Of a DNA stretch of 36,378 nt, positions 24,642 through 34,342 are shown one piece after another. The stretch covers positions 1-36,378 of the forward strand of contig JAOTZC010000025.1 in the NCBI GenBank assembly GCA_029861535.1, given 5' to 3'. The position numbers and the translations under genes were made by a program. Within the stretch, counting starts at the first letter, position 1. The number at the start of each line of letters is the position of its first letter. The notes beneath the pieces were generated by a model. It was not told the origin of the DNA, searched no databases, and was given only the letters and a program-made list of their open reading frames with translations. The stretch comes from Gammaproteobacteria bacterium. Lineage in GTDB: Bacteria; Pseudomonadota; Gammaproteobacteria; Steroidobacterales; Woeseiaceae.

Positions 24642-25469
24642 CTAACGAGGTAGGGCGGGCGCGGTGAGCCCTGTCAGAAACGTTCGCAGTCCGCGAATAT
24701 AGTCGCGCTCATCCTGTAGGAATGCGTCGTTATGTGTACCGCGAATGACTAGAAGTTTTCGGGGTTCATTTGCTGCCGCATGAATCGCTTCACCGTGGCG
24801 AAATGGGATAATTTCGTCGTCGCGACTGTGAATGACGAGTACCGGGCAATGAACGTCACGAACATGATCACGTGTCGCGTGTTTTAGACGACTCAACCAG
24901 CGCGCCGGCAGCCATGGGTAGAGATCTTGGGCGATGTCCGGGACAGACGTGAACGACGATTCCACGATGAGTGCCAATGGACGCTGCTGCGCGGCTAACT
25001 GGGACGCGACAGAGGCACCCATTGAACGGCCAAAAATGACAATATCGCTGGCGGCAAAGCCACGGGCCTCGATGAGGTAACGCCACGCGGCATCCGCATC
25101 GCGATAGACGCCGCGTTCGGTGGTCCGGCCTTCGCTCTGCCCGTAACCCCGATAATCGATGATCAGTACAGACAATCCCAGACCGTGGAACTGCCGTATC
25201 GAGTCCAGACGATGTGAGATATTTCCGGCATTACCGTGAAAGAACAACAGCGCCTGAGATGATCGCCCCGCGATGAACCATCCGTGCAGCGCCACGCCGT
25301 CGGTCGTATCGATGGAGACATCTTGATAGGCGATGCCAACGTCGGTCGGTGTCATCGTTAACGTTCGCCCGGGCACATCTGAGAGATACAGCATGCGGCC
25401 CTGCATGAAATATACGATGACGACGAGCAGGCCATAACCAACAGCGACGACTAGGATGAATTTCAGCAT
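24642..25469 (-). CDS. Alpha/beta hydrolase, BEM46/ABHD13-like, membrane anchored
   Basis: A 275-residue serine hydrolase with an N-terminal membrane anchor (about residues 3-22), so the catalytic domain probably faces the periplasm. The oxyanion region is FFHGNAGN (77-83), the nucleophile is S149 in GRSMGAS, the acid is D217 or D218 in HSRDDEIIP, and the histidine is H246 in RGTHNDAF. VLIIDYRGYGQSEG is typical of the BEM46/YqkD-like group. The substrate is unknown, likely an ester or thioester. It starts at an ATG; upstream the only element is the terminator of the PEP-CTERM gene. Confidence 0.93.
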   Translation of the reverse strand: MLKFILVVAVGYGLLVVIVYFMQGRMLYLSDVPGRTLTMTPTDVGIAYQDVSIDTTDGVALHGWFIAGRSSQALLFFHGNAGNISHRLDSIRQFHGLGLSVLIIDYRGYGQSEGRTTERGVYRDADAAWRYLIEARGFAASDIVIFGRSMGASVASQLAAQQRPLALIVESSFTSVPDIAQDLYPWLPARWLSRLKHATRDHVRDVHCPVLVIHSRDDEIIPFRHGEAIHAAANEPRKLLVIRGTHNDAFLQDERDYIRGLRTFLTGLTAPALPR

Positions 25470-25536
25470 GACAAACCGTAATTGTTGCGTGGACGGCGAT
25501 CAGGCTTACATTTTACGCATGCTGATATTCACAACC

Positions 25537-25566
25537 AAAAAAAACCCCGCGCTGGGCGGGGTTTTT
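25537..25566 (-). terminator. Strong rho-independent terminator after the PEP-CTERM gene
   Basis: CCCCGC (25545-25550) and GCGGGG (25556-25561) form a GC-rich stem with loop GCTGG. Flanking A and T runs extend the pairing to 11 base pairs (25540-25566) and, on the minus strand, leave eight T residues. It lies 17 bases after the stop of the PEP-CTERM gene and separates it from the alpha/beta hydrolase. Confidence 0.9.
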
Positions 25567-25582
25567 CTGAAAAACGTCTGAT

Positions 25583-26101
25583 TCAGGCATTGCGTCTACG
25601 TCTCGCCAATCCCAGTCCAGCCAGACCGATACCCAAGAGCGCGAGAGTGCCGGGTTCGGGGACGCTGACAAAGTTGACCTGCCCTCGAATTTCACCGCCT
25701 GGGTTCAAAACTGTGTGGATGTTTATGTACCACAGCCCCGCGAGCAGATCCGCGATTTGCGATGCGTCGAGCACCGCGGAACCAATACTTGGGCTTGTGA
25801 GCCCGCTGATAGCGCCAACGTCCACCTGAACCCCGGCATTGAAGCCAGGCGCGCCCGGGCCGTGGAAATGCATGGCAACCGCTGCGTCGGACAAGCCGCT
25901 CCAGGAAATATCCCAGTCTAAAAGGCCGGAGACGGTGTCAATATTCCCGAACGCTAGACCTGAGGCACCCGGCACGGCGGCGCCTATGAATGTCTCCTGC
26001 GCCTGATCGAGGCTTGCTGTCCAGGGAATAATCGCGGCCTGACTGAGTGTCGTGATAAATAACCCAGCCACCGACAACAGCGTTAGTAGTGACTTTTTCA
26101 T
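25583..26101 (-). CDS. CHRD-domain protein with PEP-CTERM sorting signal
   Basis: A 172-residue secreted protein. It has a Sec signal peptide (MKKSLLTLLSVAGLFITTLSQA), a CHRD domain (about residues 25-145, with AMHFHGPGAPG and WYINIHTVLNPGGEIRGQV), and a C-terminal PEP-CTERM signal: VPEPGTLALLGIGLAGLGL then RRRR. PEP-CTERM proteins are processed by exosortase and exported in EPS-producing Gram-negative bacteria. I prefer the ATG at 26101, with GGAGG just upstream; an opening from 26146 is in frame but adds no function. No exosortase gene is in the window. The ligand or role of CHRD here is unknown. Confidence 0.93.
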   Translation of the reverse strand: MKKSLLTLLSVAGLFITTLSQAAIIPWTASLDQAQETFIGAAVPGASGLAFGNIDTVSGLLDWDISWSGLSDAAVAMHFHGPGAPGFNAGVQVDVGAISGLTSPSIGSAVLDASQIADLLAGLWYINIHTVLNPGGEIRGQVNFVSVPEPGTLALLGIGLAGLGLARRRRNA

Positions 26102-26184
26102 GATCCTCCCCCAGCAAATAAATATCGGTATTCGAGACGGCTGCAAGAAACGTACCCAAAAAATTTGGTTTATCTAATCAGATA

Positions 26185-26214
26185 TTTACAAACCGCCGAA
26201 ATGGCGCTTGTAAA
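26185..26214. promoter_or_regulatory. 30-base dyad between pectinacetylesterase-like and PEP-CTERM genes
   Basis: TTTACAA and TTGTAAA form perfect outer arms, and CGCC and GGCG perfect inner arms around GAAAT. On the minus strand it also contains TTTACA and TGTAAA spaced 18 bases, like a promoter for the PEP-CTERM gene. No T-run follows, so it is not a simple terminator. The symmetry is seen directly; whether it is an operator or an RNA hairpin is open. Confidence 0.45.
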
Positions 26215-26256
26215 ATTCCTCGACACTTTCGCCGTTCCCTAACTTTCAAACCGCTG

Positions 26257-27435
26257 CTATTCGGGAAAAACGAAGTCCTCAACGATGTCGACCCAGAATG
26301 GCCGGGGCACCAGAAAATCGTCCAGCCACTCGAACAATGGTACGCCATTGGCCGACTCGTAGAATTCCGGCAACTGCAGCGCCGTATGCGACGTGTTGCC
26401 ACTGCGAATGAAGCGCTTGTAGCGATCCGGGTGAGCAGCGTGCAACAACCCATGCTCCATCTCTAGCAACATCCGGTAGCCAATCGGATCAAACAACATG
26501 TTCAGGAAAAAGCGATTCGTCAAGTCACCGTCTGTTGAATAGAACGCCTCACGAATCGTGCTGTCATTGTCCAGCCGCCACTTGATTATCGCGGTGCTCT
26601 GCCCCATGTCATCGCAGTCCGTGCAGCTGGCCGGATAAAATTGCCCGAACTGCCAGTCCCCTGCACGCGCCGCGATAGCAGCGGCGTCGTCGAGATTGAT
26701 CGCGACAGGACCGGCGTCGTTAAACACCGTTAGCTTCTTGTTATTGCCATAGGCCATGCGGGCGAGGAACGGTGCGAATCCCGCAGCGCCTACGCCGCCG
26801 GCGCTGGAGCCCGCCACCATGATACGGCCCGCATGCGGGAACATCGATTTCGCGACATCGATGCCGGCCGTGAGGTTTCTAAGCCCGCGATGAAAGCGCA
26901 CTACGATCTCCGGCACTCCAAGGTCCGCTCCAAATGCTGGATCGAATACATCGTTATCTCCGGTGAACACCGAACCGTCACAGTAGGGCATGTACACGAC
27001 GGACCAGTCGTCGATGGGATTGAGACCGGAGACATCGTCCCAGATACCCACAGGAAATGGTGGTGGAGCTTCTTGATCCTCCGCGAGCACGTTGCAGTTG
27101 TAGAAGTCCTGCCAGCAGGCACCGCCGCCTTGCAACATGATCAGTAGCTTCGCTGGATTCTGCGCTTTGGTAAATACAGAAAAGGGTGTACCGGCGATGC
27201 AGATCGGGCCATCACCTCCGTCAGGATCGAACGTGTGCTTGAACCAACCGTCGCCAACAGGCATGGACGCGGCAGGCGTGAATTCGCCGACATATTTGTT
27301 GACCCCGGCGTCGACAAGTTCTGTCGCCGCCTGCGGATTGAGGCCGTGAGGCGATACTCCGCCAGGCTTGCTGAGCGCAGCGCCAGACGCAACAGACAAG
27401 CAAACGCATACGAGTACGCTAGTAATTTTTTTCAT
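26257..27435 (-). CDS. Pectinacetylesterase/Notum-family secreted hydrolase
   Basis: A 392-residue secreted serine hydrolase with a signal peptide (about residues 1-22, MKKITSVLVCVCLSVASG). Family motifs are LQGGGACW at 101-108 for the oxyanion hole, YCDGS at 151-155, the nucleophile S211 in AGSSAGGVG, and H350 in SGNTSHTAL. DWQFG and paired cysteines (C271, C274) are also seen. Members remove acetyl or acyl groups from polysaccharides or proteins; the true substrate here is unknown. GGAGGGGAAC lies directly before the ATG. A TATACT -10-like element sits 50-60 bases upstream without a good -35. Confidence 0.9.
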   Translation of the reverse strand: MKKITSVLVCVCLSVASGAALSKPGGVSPHGLNPQAATELVDAGVNKYVGEFTPAASMPVGDGWFKHTFDPDGGDGPICIAGTPFSVFTKAQNPAKLLIMLQGGGACWQDFYNCNVLAEDQEAPPPFPVGIWDDVSGLNPIDDWSVVYMPYCDGSVFTGDNDVFDPAFGADLGVPEIVVRFHRGLRNLTAGIDVAKSMFPHAGRIMVAGSSAGGVGAAGFAPFLARMAYGNNKKLTVFNDAGPVAINLDDAAAIAARAGDWQFGQFYPASCTDCDDMGQSTAIIKWRLDNDSTIREAFYSTDGDLTNRFFLNMLFDPIGYRMLLEMEHGLLHAAHPDRYKRFIRSGNTSHTALQLPEFYESANGVPLFEWLDDFLVPRPFWVDIVEDFVFPE

Positions 27436-27533
27436 GTTCCCCTCCGCGGACGATCGTTAATCATTATTAGGCATGGTCCGACATCGATAAGTATAGATCA
27501 ATTCGGATTCAGCGACTGCGCTTGGTTACTGCC

Positions 27534-28559
27534 TTATGTCCAGTTCAGAATAATTTTGCCGGATTGACCGGACTCCATCAGATCAAACGCCGGCTGAAAT
27601 TCGTCGATGTCGAAGTGATGCGTGATCACCGGCTGAATATTTAGCCCGCTTTGGAGCATGCTGGACATCTTGTACCAGGTTTCAAACATCTCGCGGCCGT
27701 AGATGCCCTTCAAGATTAGACCTTTGAAAATGATCTGAGTCCAATCGACGCTGGTTTCATCGGCTGGAATGCCAAGAATTGCGACCCGGCCGCCATGATG
27801 CATTGTCCGCAACATGTCGCGAAACGCTTGTGGATTACCCGACATCTCCATGCCGACATCGAAGCCTTCCGTCATGCCGAGGAACTGCATCGTGCCGTCG
27901 AGTGTGCCGTCGTTGACGTTCAGCGCCACGGATGAACCCATCTTGCGAGCTAGCTCGAGCCGATAATCGTTGATATCGGTGATGACAATATGCCGCGCGC
28001 CCGCATAACGCGCGACGGCGACCGCCATAATGCCGATTGGGCCCGCGCCGGTAATCAAAACATCTTCGCCGACCAGATCAAACGACAACGCGGTATGCGT
28101 GGCGTTGCCCAGTGGATCGAGGATGGCGGCCATATCGTCGCTGATTTCGTCAGGTAGCTTGAAAACATTAAAAGCAGGCACCGCAAGGTACTCGGCGAAT
28201 GCGCCCGGCCGACTGACGCCAACGCCGACGGAATTGATGCACAGGTGGCGACGACCCGCACGGCAGTTACGGCAGACGCCGCAGGTCACGTGTCCCTCGG
28301 CGGATACACGATCACCGGATGAAAAGCCCTTGACTTCCATGCCGACGTCCACGATTTCGCCCGAGAACTCATGGCCAATGGCAAGCGGCACCGGGATCGT
28401 GTTGCTCGCCCAGTCGTCCCATTGATAGATATGAATATCGGTGCCGCAGATTGCGGTGCGGTTGATTTTTATCAATACATCGTTATGGCCAACGCTCGGT
28501 TTTGGAATGTCCTCCATCCAGATGCCGCGTTCGGCTTTCGCTTTGACGAGCGCCTTCAT
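27534..28559 (-). CDS. tdh: L-threonine 3-dehydrogenase
   Basis: A 341-residue cytoplasmic zinc alcohol-dehydrogenase family enzyme. It oxidises threonine to 2-amino-3-ketobutyrate with NAD, and Kbl then cleaves this with CoA. Catalytic zinc ligands C38 and H63-E64 and structural zinc ligands C93, C96, C99 and C107 match E. coli numbering. The NAD fold shows [11 protein letters not shown] and [10 protein letters not shown]. The ATG overlaps the kbl stop by one base (TGATG), so the two are translationally coupled. The enzyme is normal in length. Confidence 0.97.
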   Translation of the reverse strand: MKALVKAKAERGIWMEDIPKPSVGHNDVLIKINRTAICGTDIHIYQWDDWASNTIPVPLAIGHEFSGEIVDVGMEVKGFSSGDRVSAEGHVTCGVCRNCRAGRRHLCINSVGVGVSRPGAFAEYLAVPAFNVFKLPDEISDDMAAILDPLGNATHTALSFDLVGEDVLITGAGPIGIMAVAVARYAGARHIVITDINDYRLELARKMGSSVALNVNDGTLDGTMQFLGMTEGFDVGMEMSGNPQAFRDMLRTMHHGGRVAILGIPADETSVDWTQIIFKGLILKGIYGREMFETWYKMSSMLQSGLNIQPVITHHFDIDEFQPAFDLMESGQSGKIILNWT

Positions 28560-29758
28560 CAGTGAATGACTCCGAGTTCGCGGCCAACGTCGGTAAATGC
28601 TTCGATGGCTTGATCGAGTTGCGTTCGCGTTAGGCCGGCGGACATCTGTGTGCGAATACGGGCTTGGCCTTTCGGCACGACCGGAAACGAGAAACCAATA
28701 ACGTAGACACCGCGCTCGAGCATTTTGTCGGCCATCATCGTCGCGAGCTTCGCGTCGCCGAGCATGATCGGAATGATCGGATGTTCACCTGGCTTCAGAT
28801 CAAAGCCGCGCTCAGTCATCCTTGCCCGAAAGTATCGGGCGTTCTCATGCAACTGTTGCATCAGCGCATTGTCTTTTTCGAGTAAGTCGAGCACCGTCAT
28901 CGATGCCGCCGCGATCATCGGAGCGACCGAGTTCGAAAACAGATATGGGCGCGAGCGTTGTCGCAGCCAGCCAACGATTTCCCTGCGTCCGGACGTGTAG
29001 CCACCGGATGCTCCGCCTAGCGCTTTGCCGAGCGTACCGGTTATCACGTCAATGCGGCCCATGACATCGCGGTACTCATGCGTACCGCGCCCGGTGTCGC
29101 CCAAGAAACCGGTCGCGTGACAGTCATCAATCATGGTCAATGCATTGAATTCGTCCGCCAGGCCACAGATGCCGCTCAAGTCGGCGATCGTGCCGTCCAT
29201 TGAAAATACTCCGTCGGTCACGATCAATTTGGCATTGGCGCCACTTGCGCTGTCGAGTTGGCTACGCAGATCCTGCATATCGTTGTTCTGATACCGGAAT
29301 CGTTGCGCCTTGCACAGTCGTATACCGTCGATAATGCTGGCGTGATTCAGCGCGTCGCTGACAACGGCATCCTCAGGGCCGAGCAGCGTCTCGAACAGAC
29401 CGCCATTCGCATCGAAACAGGACGGATACAATATCGTGTCTTCGGTACCCAAAAATTCGCTAATGCGTTGTTCGAGCTCCTTGTGAATCGTCTGGGTGCC
29501 GCAGATAAATCGCACCGACGCCATGCCATAGCCAAAATTATCGAGCGCACGGTGGGCCGCCGCGACCACCTCCGGGTGGTTGGCGAGCCCCAGGTAGTTG
29601 TTTGCGCACAAGTTCAACACGTGTCGTGTATCGCCATTCGTGCGGACAACAATATCAGCTTGCTGTGGCCCAGCGATAAGTCGTTCGGACTTAAAAAGCC
29701 CTTGCGATTTGAGCGCCTCGGTTTGGTCCGCAAGAGATTCGAGAAAACTGGCTGACAC
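28559..29758 (-). CDS. kbl: 2-amino-3-ketobutyrate CoA ligase (glycine C-acetyltransferase)
   Basis: A 399-residue PLP enzyme that cleaves 2-amino-3-ketobutyrate with CoA to glycine and acetyl-CoA. The PLP lysine is K245 in [37 protein letters not shown] and [10 protein letters not shown] are also typical. I chose the GTG at 29758, with GAGGG seven bases upstream, giving the usual length (E. coli Kbl is 398). A TTG at 29788 is in frame but has no such site. It is divergent from putA across 67 bases, which must hold both promoters. Confidence 0.97.
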   Translation of the reverse strand: MSASFLESLADQTEALKSQGLFKSERLIAGPQQADIVVRTNGDTRHVLNLCANNYLGLANHPEVVAAAHRALDNFGYGMASVRFICGTQTIHKELEQRISEFLGTEDTILYPSCFDANGGLFETLLGPEDAVVSDALNHASIIDGIRLCKAQRFRYQNNDMQDLRSQLDSASGANAKLIVTDGVFSMDGTIADLSGICGLADEFNALTMIDDCHATGFLGDTGRGTHEYRDVMGRIDVITGTLGKALGGASGGYTSGRREIVGWLRQRSRPYLFSNSVAPMIAAASMTVLDLLEKDNALMQQLHENARYFRARMTERGFDLKPGEHPIIPIMLGDAKLATMMADKMLERGVYVIGFSFPVVPKGQARIRTQMSAGLTRTQLDQAIEAFTDVGRELGVIH

Positions 29759-29825
29759 GGTATTGCCCTCAGTACGGAAAGGCCGCAAAGTATATCAGCA
29801 CGTCCGAAACCAGAGGTTTATTTGA

Positions 29826-32800
29826 ATGCAATTCACTGCGCAAGCGGCCGCGATGCCGAGCCCCATTCCACATATTGATGACCGCTACCTGAGCGACGAA
29901 GAAACGCTCGTCAAAGAGCTCGCGACTGCTGCTGACCCCGGCGATGCGGCGCGCAAGAAGATCCAGGCAACGGCGGCGACGCTGGTACAGGCGGTGCGCA
30001 AGAATCAAGGAAAAGAAGGCGGCATCGACGCTTTCTTACAGCAGTACGATCTGTCCTCGACAGAGGGTGTGCTGCTGATGTGTATCGCCGAAGCTTTGCT
30101 ACGCATTCCGGACGCCGATACGGCCGATCGGCTGATCGCCGACAAGATAACGTCGGCGCAGTGGAAAGATCATCTGGGAACCAGCGAATCCCTGTTTGTT
30201 AACGCGTCGACATGGGGGCTGATGTTGACGGGTGAGTTGCTGAAGCTCGACGACGAGGCCAAAACAAACCCTGCACAAGTAATGGGCAAGCTGGCAAGCC
30301 GGGCGGGCGAGCCGGTTGTTCGCGCAGCGATGAAACAGGCGATGCGTATTATGGGCCACCAGTTTGTCATGGGGCGGAGCATTGAAGAGGCCCTGGAACG
30401 AGCAAACAAGAAAGGCAATCGTGCGTACCGGTATTCGTTTGACATGCTGGGTGAAGCCGCGCTGACGGCAACAGACGCAATGCGATACTTCGATGCCTAT
30501 CACGAGGCGATAAGCGAGATTGGTGCAGTGCCTGATGCTGACGACATCTACTCGGCGCCGAGTATTTCCGTAAAGCTGTCGGCCCTTCATCCACGCTATA
30601 GCCACACTCAGCATGAGCGGGTGATGGCTGAGCTGGCGCCGCTGGTCACCAAGCTGGCCGAGCATGCCAAGAGCTGCGGCATTGCGCTTACCGTCGATGC
30701 GGAGGAAGCCGATCGGCTTGAAATCTCGTTGCAGATCTTTGCCGCCGTCATGCGCGGCGCCAGATTGCAGGATTACGATGGATTCGGACTTGCGGTGCAG
30801 ACTTATCAGCGGCGATCAACGGATGTATTTGCGTTCCTTGAATCGCTGGCCAAGGAAACTGGTCGCCGGATTCCGGTGCGTCTGGTCAAAGGCGCGTACT
30901 GGGATACCGAAATCAAGCGCGGGCAGGAGCAGGGCCTCGACAGTTACCCGGTTTTTACGCGCAAGGAACACACTGACGTATCGTATCTGGCCTGCGCGCG
31001 GCAGGCATTGGCCGCCGGCGATGCGTTGTATCCACAATTTGCGACACACAATGCACATACGCTGGCGAGCGTGCTGCACTATGCTGGCGCGCGCCGCGAT
31101 TATGAGTTTCAGCGTCTGCATGGTATGGGCGAGGAACTGTATTCAGAGGTGATCGACGCCGACAAGATGAACCGGCCGTGCCGGGTTTACGCACCCGTTG
31201 GCAGTCACGAAGATCTGTTGCCGTACCTGGTGCGCCGATTACTGGAAAACGGCGCCAATACGTCGTTTGTCAATCGCATTGTCGACGAATCCATTGAGGT
31301 TAGCGACATCGTCGCCGACCCGCTGGAAACGACGCGCGCACACGATTTCCGGCCACATCCAAAGATAACCGCACCGAGCGAAATGTTTGCGCCGCACAGG
31401 CGCAATTCGGCGGGTGTGAATCTTGCCGATCGCTCGGTGACACAGGGACTACTCGCCGCCATGCAAGCGTCGATGAGCAAAGCGTTTGCTGCGGCGCCGA
31501 TAGTTGGCGGCAAGAGAACGGACGGCGACGAGGTACCCTCAGTCAATCCAGCCAACACCAGCGATATCGTTGGTGTGTGTAAGCTCGCGCGGCCGGAGCA
31601 TGTGGATCGGGCGCTAGATGCGGCGATCAGCGCACAGCCGGCGTGGGACCGACTGCCAGCAGACGAACGGGCGGCTGTTTTGGAGCGCGCGGCGGATCTC
31701 TACGAGGCAAACATGACCGAGTTGCTTGGTCTGTGTGTTGCCGAGGCTGGAAAGATTATCCCGGATGCGGTGTCGGAGCTGCGCGAAGCCGTCGACTTTC
31801 TGCGCTACTACGCGCAACAGGCGCGGGCGCTGTTCTCGGCGCCGGAATTGCTGCCCGGCCCAACTGGCGAACGCAATACTTTGGCGATGCGCGGGCGCGG
31901 CATCTTTGTTTGCATCAGTCCGTGGAATTTTCCGCTCGCGATTTTTACAGGCCAAGTCGCTGCGGCACTGGCCGCAGGCAACGCGGTGCTCGCGAAACCG
32001 GCCGAACAAACGCCGCTGGTCGCGTTTCGCGCCACAGAATTGTTGCTTGAAGCCGGCGTGCCCTCCGACGTGCTGCATTTTCTGCCGGGCGACGGAGCAA
32101 CGATTGGTGGCCGTGCGGTTGCAGATCCTCGCGTCGACGGCGTCGCGTTTACGGGTTCCACCGAAACAGCCCGCCTTATCAACAGCACGTTGGCCGGTCG
32201 TGACGGACCAATTGCCGCCTTGATTGCTGAAACCGGCGGCCAAAACGCGATGTTTGTCGACAGCTCGGCGTTACCGGAACAAGTTGTGCAGGATTCTGTG
32301 TTTTCCGCATTCAATAGTGCGGGTCAGCGTTGTTCTGCATTGCGCCTCTTGTGCGTGCAAGAAGACATCGCACCGCGTGTCATCGAGTTACTTGCGGGTC
32401 ATATGGACGAACTCAGCATTGGCGATCCGGCATTACTGTCGACCGACGTCGGCCCGGCAATCGACGAAGAGGCCAAGGGAATACTGCAGGCGCACGTCGA
32501 GCGCATGGCGACAGACGCAAATGTCTTACATCGTTGTGAGTTGCCAGAAGGCACTAGCGGCGGGACGTTTTTCGCGCCGACGATGATCGAGATAGACAGC
32601 ATCGATCAGCTGAAACGTGAGGTATTCGGTCCGGTTCTGCACGTGCTTCGATTCCGCGGCAAGGACTTGCAAAAGACGATCGAAGCGGTCAACGCGACCG
32701 GCTACGGCCTGACGATGGGTCTGCACAGTCGAATCGATGCACGGGCACGTAAACTAGCGAAGCTATCTGCAGCCGGTAACATTTACGTCAATCGCAACAT

Positions 32801-32972
32801 GATCGGTGCCGTGGTCGGCGTGCAGCCTTTTGGTGGTAGCGGCCTTTCCGGTACCGGCCCAAAGGCCGGCGGGCCACACTATCTGCCGCGTTTCGCCAAC
32901 GAATATACGGTCAGCAACAATATTGCGGCGGTCGGTGGCAACGCAAGCCTATTGTCCCTCAGCTCGGACTAG
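29826..32972 (+). CDS. putA: Bifunctional PutA: proline dehydrogenase / P5C dehydrogenase, no DNA-binding domain
   Basis: A 1048-residue flavoenzyme that oxidises proline to glutamate, channelling the P5C intermediate. After an N-terminal helical domain, PRODH (about 190-485) has VRLVKGAYWDTEIKRG (351-366), FATHNAH and VYAPVGSHEDLLPYLVRRLLENG. ALDH (about 555-1025) has ISPWNFP (698-704), ETGGQNAMF with E802, and GQRCSA with C836, then EVFGPV. There is no N-terminal ribbon-helix-helix domain, and length is far below trifunctional PutA (about 1320), so it cannot self-regulate in the E. coli manner. AGAGG lies nine bases before the ATG. sdaA follows after 10 bases. Confidence 0.98.
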   Translation: MQFTAQAAAMPSPIPHIDDRYLSDEETLVKELATAADPGDAARKKIQATAATLVQAVRKNQGKEGGIDAFLQQYDLSSTEGVLLMCIAEALLRIPDADTADRLIADKITSAQWKDHLGTSESLFVNASTWGLMLTGELLKLDDEAKTNPAQVMGKLASRAGEPVVRAAMKQAMRIMGHQFVMGRSIEEALERANKKGNRAYRYSFDMLGEAALTATDAMRYFDAYHEAISEIGAVPDADDIYSAPSISVKLSALHPRYSHTQHERVMAELAPLVTKLAEHAKSCGIALTVDAEEADRLEISLQIFAAVMRGARLQDYDGFGLAVQTYQRRSTDVFAFLESLAKETGRRIPVRLVKGAYWDTEIKRGQEQGLDSYPVFTRKEHTDVSYLACARQALAAGDALYPQFATHNAHTLASVLHYAGARRDYEFQRLHGMGEELYSEVIDADKMNRPCRVYAPVGSHEDLLPYLVRRLLENGANTSFVNRIVDESIEVSDIVADPLETTRAHDFRPHPKITAPSEMFAPHRRNSAGVNLADRSVTQGLLAAMQASMSKAFAAAPIVGGKRTDGDEVPSVNPANTSDIVGVCKLARPEHVDRALDAAISAQPAWDRLPADERAAVLERAADLYEANMTELLGLCVAEAGKIIPDAVSELREAVDFLRYYAQQARALFSAPELLPGPTGERNTLAMRGRGIFVCISPWNFPLAIFTGQVAAALAAGNAVLAKPAEQTPLVAFRATELLLEAGVPSDVLHFLPGDGATIGGRAVADPRVDGVAFTGSTETARLINSTLAGRDGPIAALIAETGGQNAMFVDSSALPEQVVQDSVFSAFNSAGQRCSALRLLCVQEDIAPRVIELLAGHMDELSIGDPALLSTDVGPAIDEEAKGILQAHVERMATDANVLHRCELPEGTSGGTFFAPTMIEIDSIDQLKREVFGPVLHVLRFRGKDLQKTIEAVNATGYGLTMGLHSRIDARARKLAKLSAAGNIYVNRNMIGAVVGVQPFGGSGLSGTGPKAGGPHYLPRFANEYTVSNNIAAVGGNASLLSLSSD

Positions 32973-32982
32973 GCGACAGCTC

Positions 32983-34341
32983 ATGGCCGCAATCAGCATC
33001 TTCGACATTTTTAAGATTGGCATTGGTCCGTCCAGCTCGCATACGGTTGGGCCAATGAAGGCGGCGCAAGCATTCACCCACACACTGAATCGTGTCGCCG
33101 ACAACGTATCAACGGTGCAAGTGACGTTGCACGGTTCGTTGGCATGGACCGGCAAAGGCCATGGCACGGACTCCGCCATTATTCTCGGCCTGATTGGTCT
33201 CGAGCCCGAAACGATTGATCCGGATATCGTCGATGATCTGTTGCGAGACATCCATTCAACCAAGAAGCTCGAACTCGCGGGTGTCGGCGATATCGCATTT
33301 GATCCGCCGACGAACATTGTGTTCGATACGGGCGAGGAGCTACCGCGACACACAAACGGCATGCGTTTTGTCGCACGCGCAGAGGACGGGCGCCAACTGG
33401 CTGACGAGACTTATTATTCGCTAGGTGGCGGCTTTATTGCGCGCGGTGACGAGCCGGAAGTTGCAGCGCAAGACGGTGATCCGCCGTATCTGTTTGAAAG
33501 CGCCGAAGCCTTACTCAACCTGGCCGCTGAAAACAGACTGACCATCGCTGAGCTTGTCTTAAAAAACGAGTTGAGCTGGCGCAGTCAGCCGGAGATCGAG
33601 CAACGCATGGATGCGCTTTGGTGCGCAATGGAGTCCTGTATAGAACGGGGTCTCAACACCGAAGGCGTATTGCCTGGAAAAATGTCGGTATTGCGGCGAG
33701 CTCCGAAATTGCGCAAACGCTTGGAAGAACGTGGAGAGCCGTCCGCACTCAATGCCATGGAATGGGTCAATGCATTCGCTATCGCCGTCAATGAAGAGAA
33801 CGCTTCGGGTGGGCGTGTTGTTACGTCGCCGACAAATGGTGCCGCTGGCATTATTCCGGCTGTCCTAATGTACTACCAACGTTTCGTGCCGTCCGCGAGC
33901 CGCGAAGGAATTCGCACGTTTCTACTCACAGCCGGTGCTATTGGCATCCTTTATAAGATCAACGCATCGATCTCTGGGGCAGAAATGGGCTGTCAGGGCG
34001 AGGTCGGCGTCGCGTGTTCGATGGCTGCTGGCGCACTTGCCGCGGCGCTTGGTGGCGATAACGATTATGTCGAGGAGGCGGCCGAAATTGGCATGGAGCA
34101 CAACCTGGGTCTAACGTGCGACCCGATCGGTGGTCTTGTGCAGATCCCGTGCATCGAACGCAACGCGATGGGTGCCGTAAAAGCAATCAACGCAGCTACG
34201 CTCGCATCTCATGGCGACGGCACACATAAGGTGACGCTTGACCAGGTAATAGAAACCATGCGGCAAACCGGTCTTGACATGAAATCAAGTTACAAAGAGA
34301 CGTCGCAGGGCGGCTTGGCGGTGAACGTACCGGAGTGTTAA
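32983..34341 (+). CDS. sdaA: L-serine ammonia-lyase (iron-sulfur type)
   Basis: A 452-residue cytoplasmic [4Fe-4S] enzyme that deaminates serine to pyruvate. The N-terminal domain begins ISIFDIFKIGIGPSSSHTVGPM. Cluster ligands C337, C379 and C390 and the very last residue C452 have the same spacing (42, 11 and 62) as the Legionella enzyme, whose C-terminal cysteine enters the active site and caps the cluster. C345 is an additional conserved-looking cysteine. AGGCGA, overlapping the putA stop, is a good ribosome-binding site. The frame is open upstream inside putA, but only this ATG fits the family start. It ends one base before the opposing SRPBCC gene. Confidence 0.97.
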   Translation: MAAISIFDIFKIGIGPSSSHTVGPMKAAQAFTHTLNRVADNVSTVQVTLHGSLAWTGKGHGTDSAIILGLIGLEPETIDPDIVDDLLRDIHSTKKLELAGVGDIAFDPPTNIVFDTGEELPRHTNGMRFVARAEDGRQLADETYYSLGGGFIARGDEPEVAAQDGDPPYLFESAEALLNLAAENRLTIAELVLKNELSWRSQPEIEQRMDALWCAMESCIERGLNTEGVLPGKMSVLRRAPKLRKRLEERGEPSALNAMEWVNAFAIAVNEENASGGRVVTSPTNGAAGIIPAVLMYYQRFVPSASREGIRTFLLTAGAIGILYKINASISGAEMGCQGEVGVACSMAAGALAAALGGDNDYVEEAAEIGMEHNLGLTCDPIGGLVQIPCIERNAMGAVKAINAATLASHGDGTHKVTLDQVIETMRQTGLDMKSSYKETSQGGLAVNVPEC

Positions 34342-34342
34342 G

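Noticed and set aside
29826-29960. Ribbon-helix-helix DNA-binding domain at the PutA N-terminus
   Set aside because: No such sequence is seen and the protein is about 270 residues shorter than trifunctional PutA.
30099-30665. 188-codon open frame antisense to putA
   Set aside because: It lies wholly within a certain gene, has no ribosome-binding site or recognisable domain, and such frames are expected opposite GC-rich coding sequence. The same applies to the other long antisense frames over putA, ffh and kbl.
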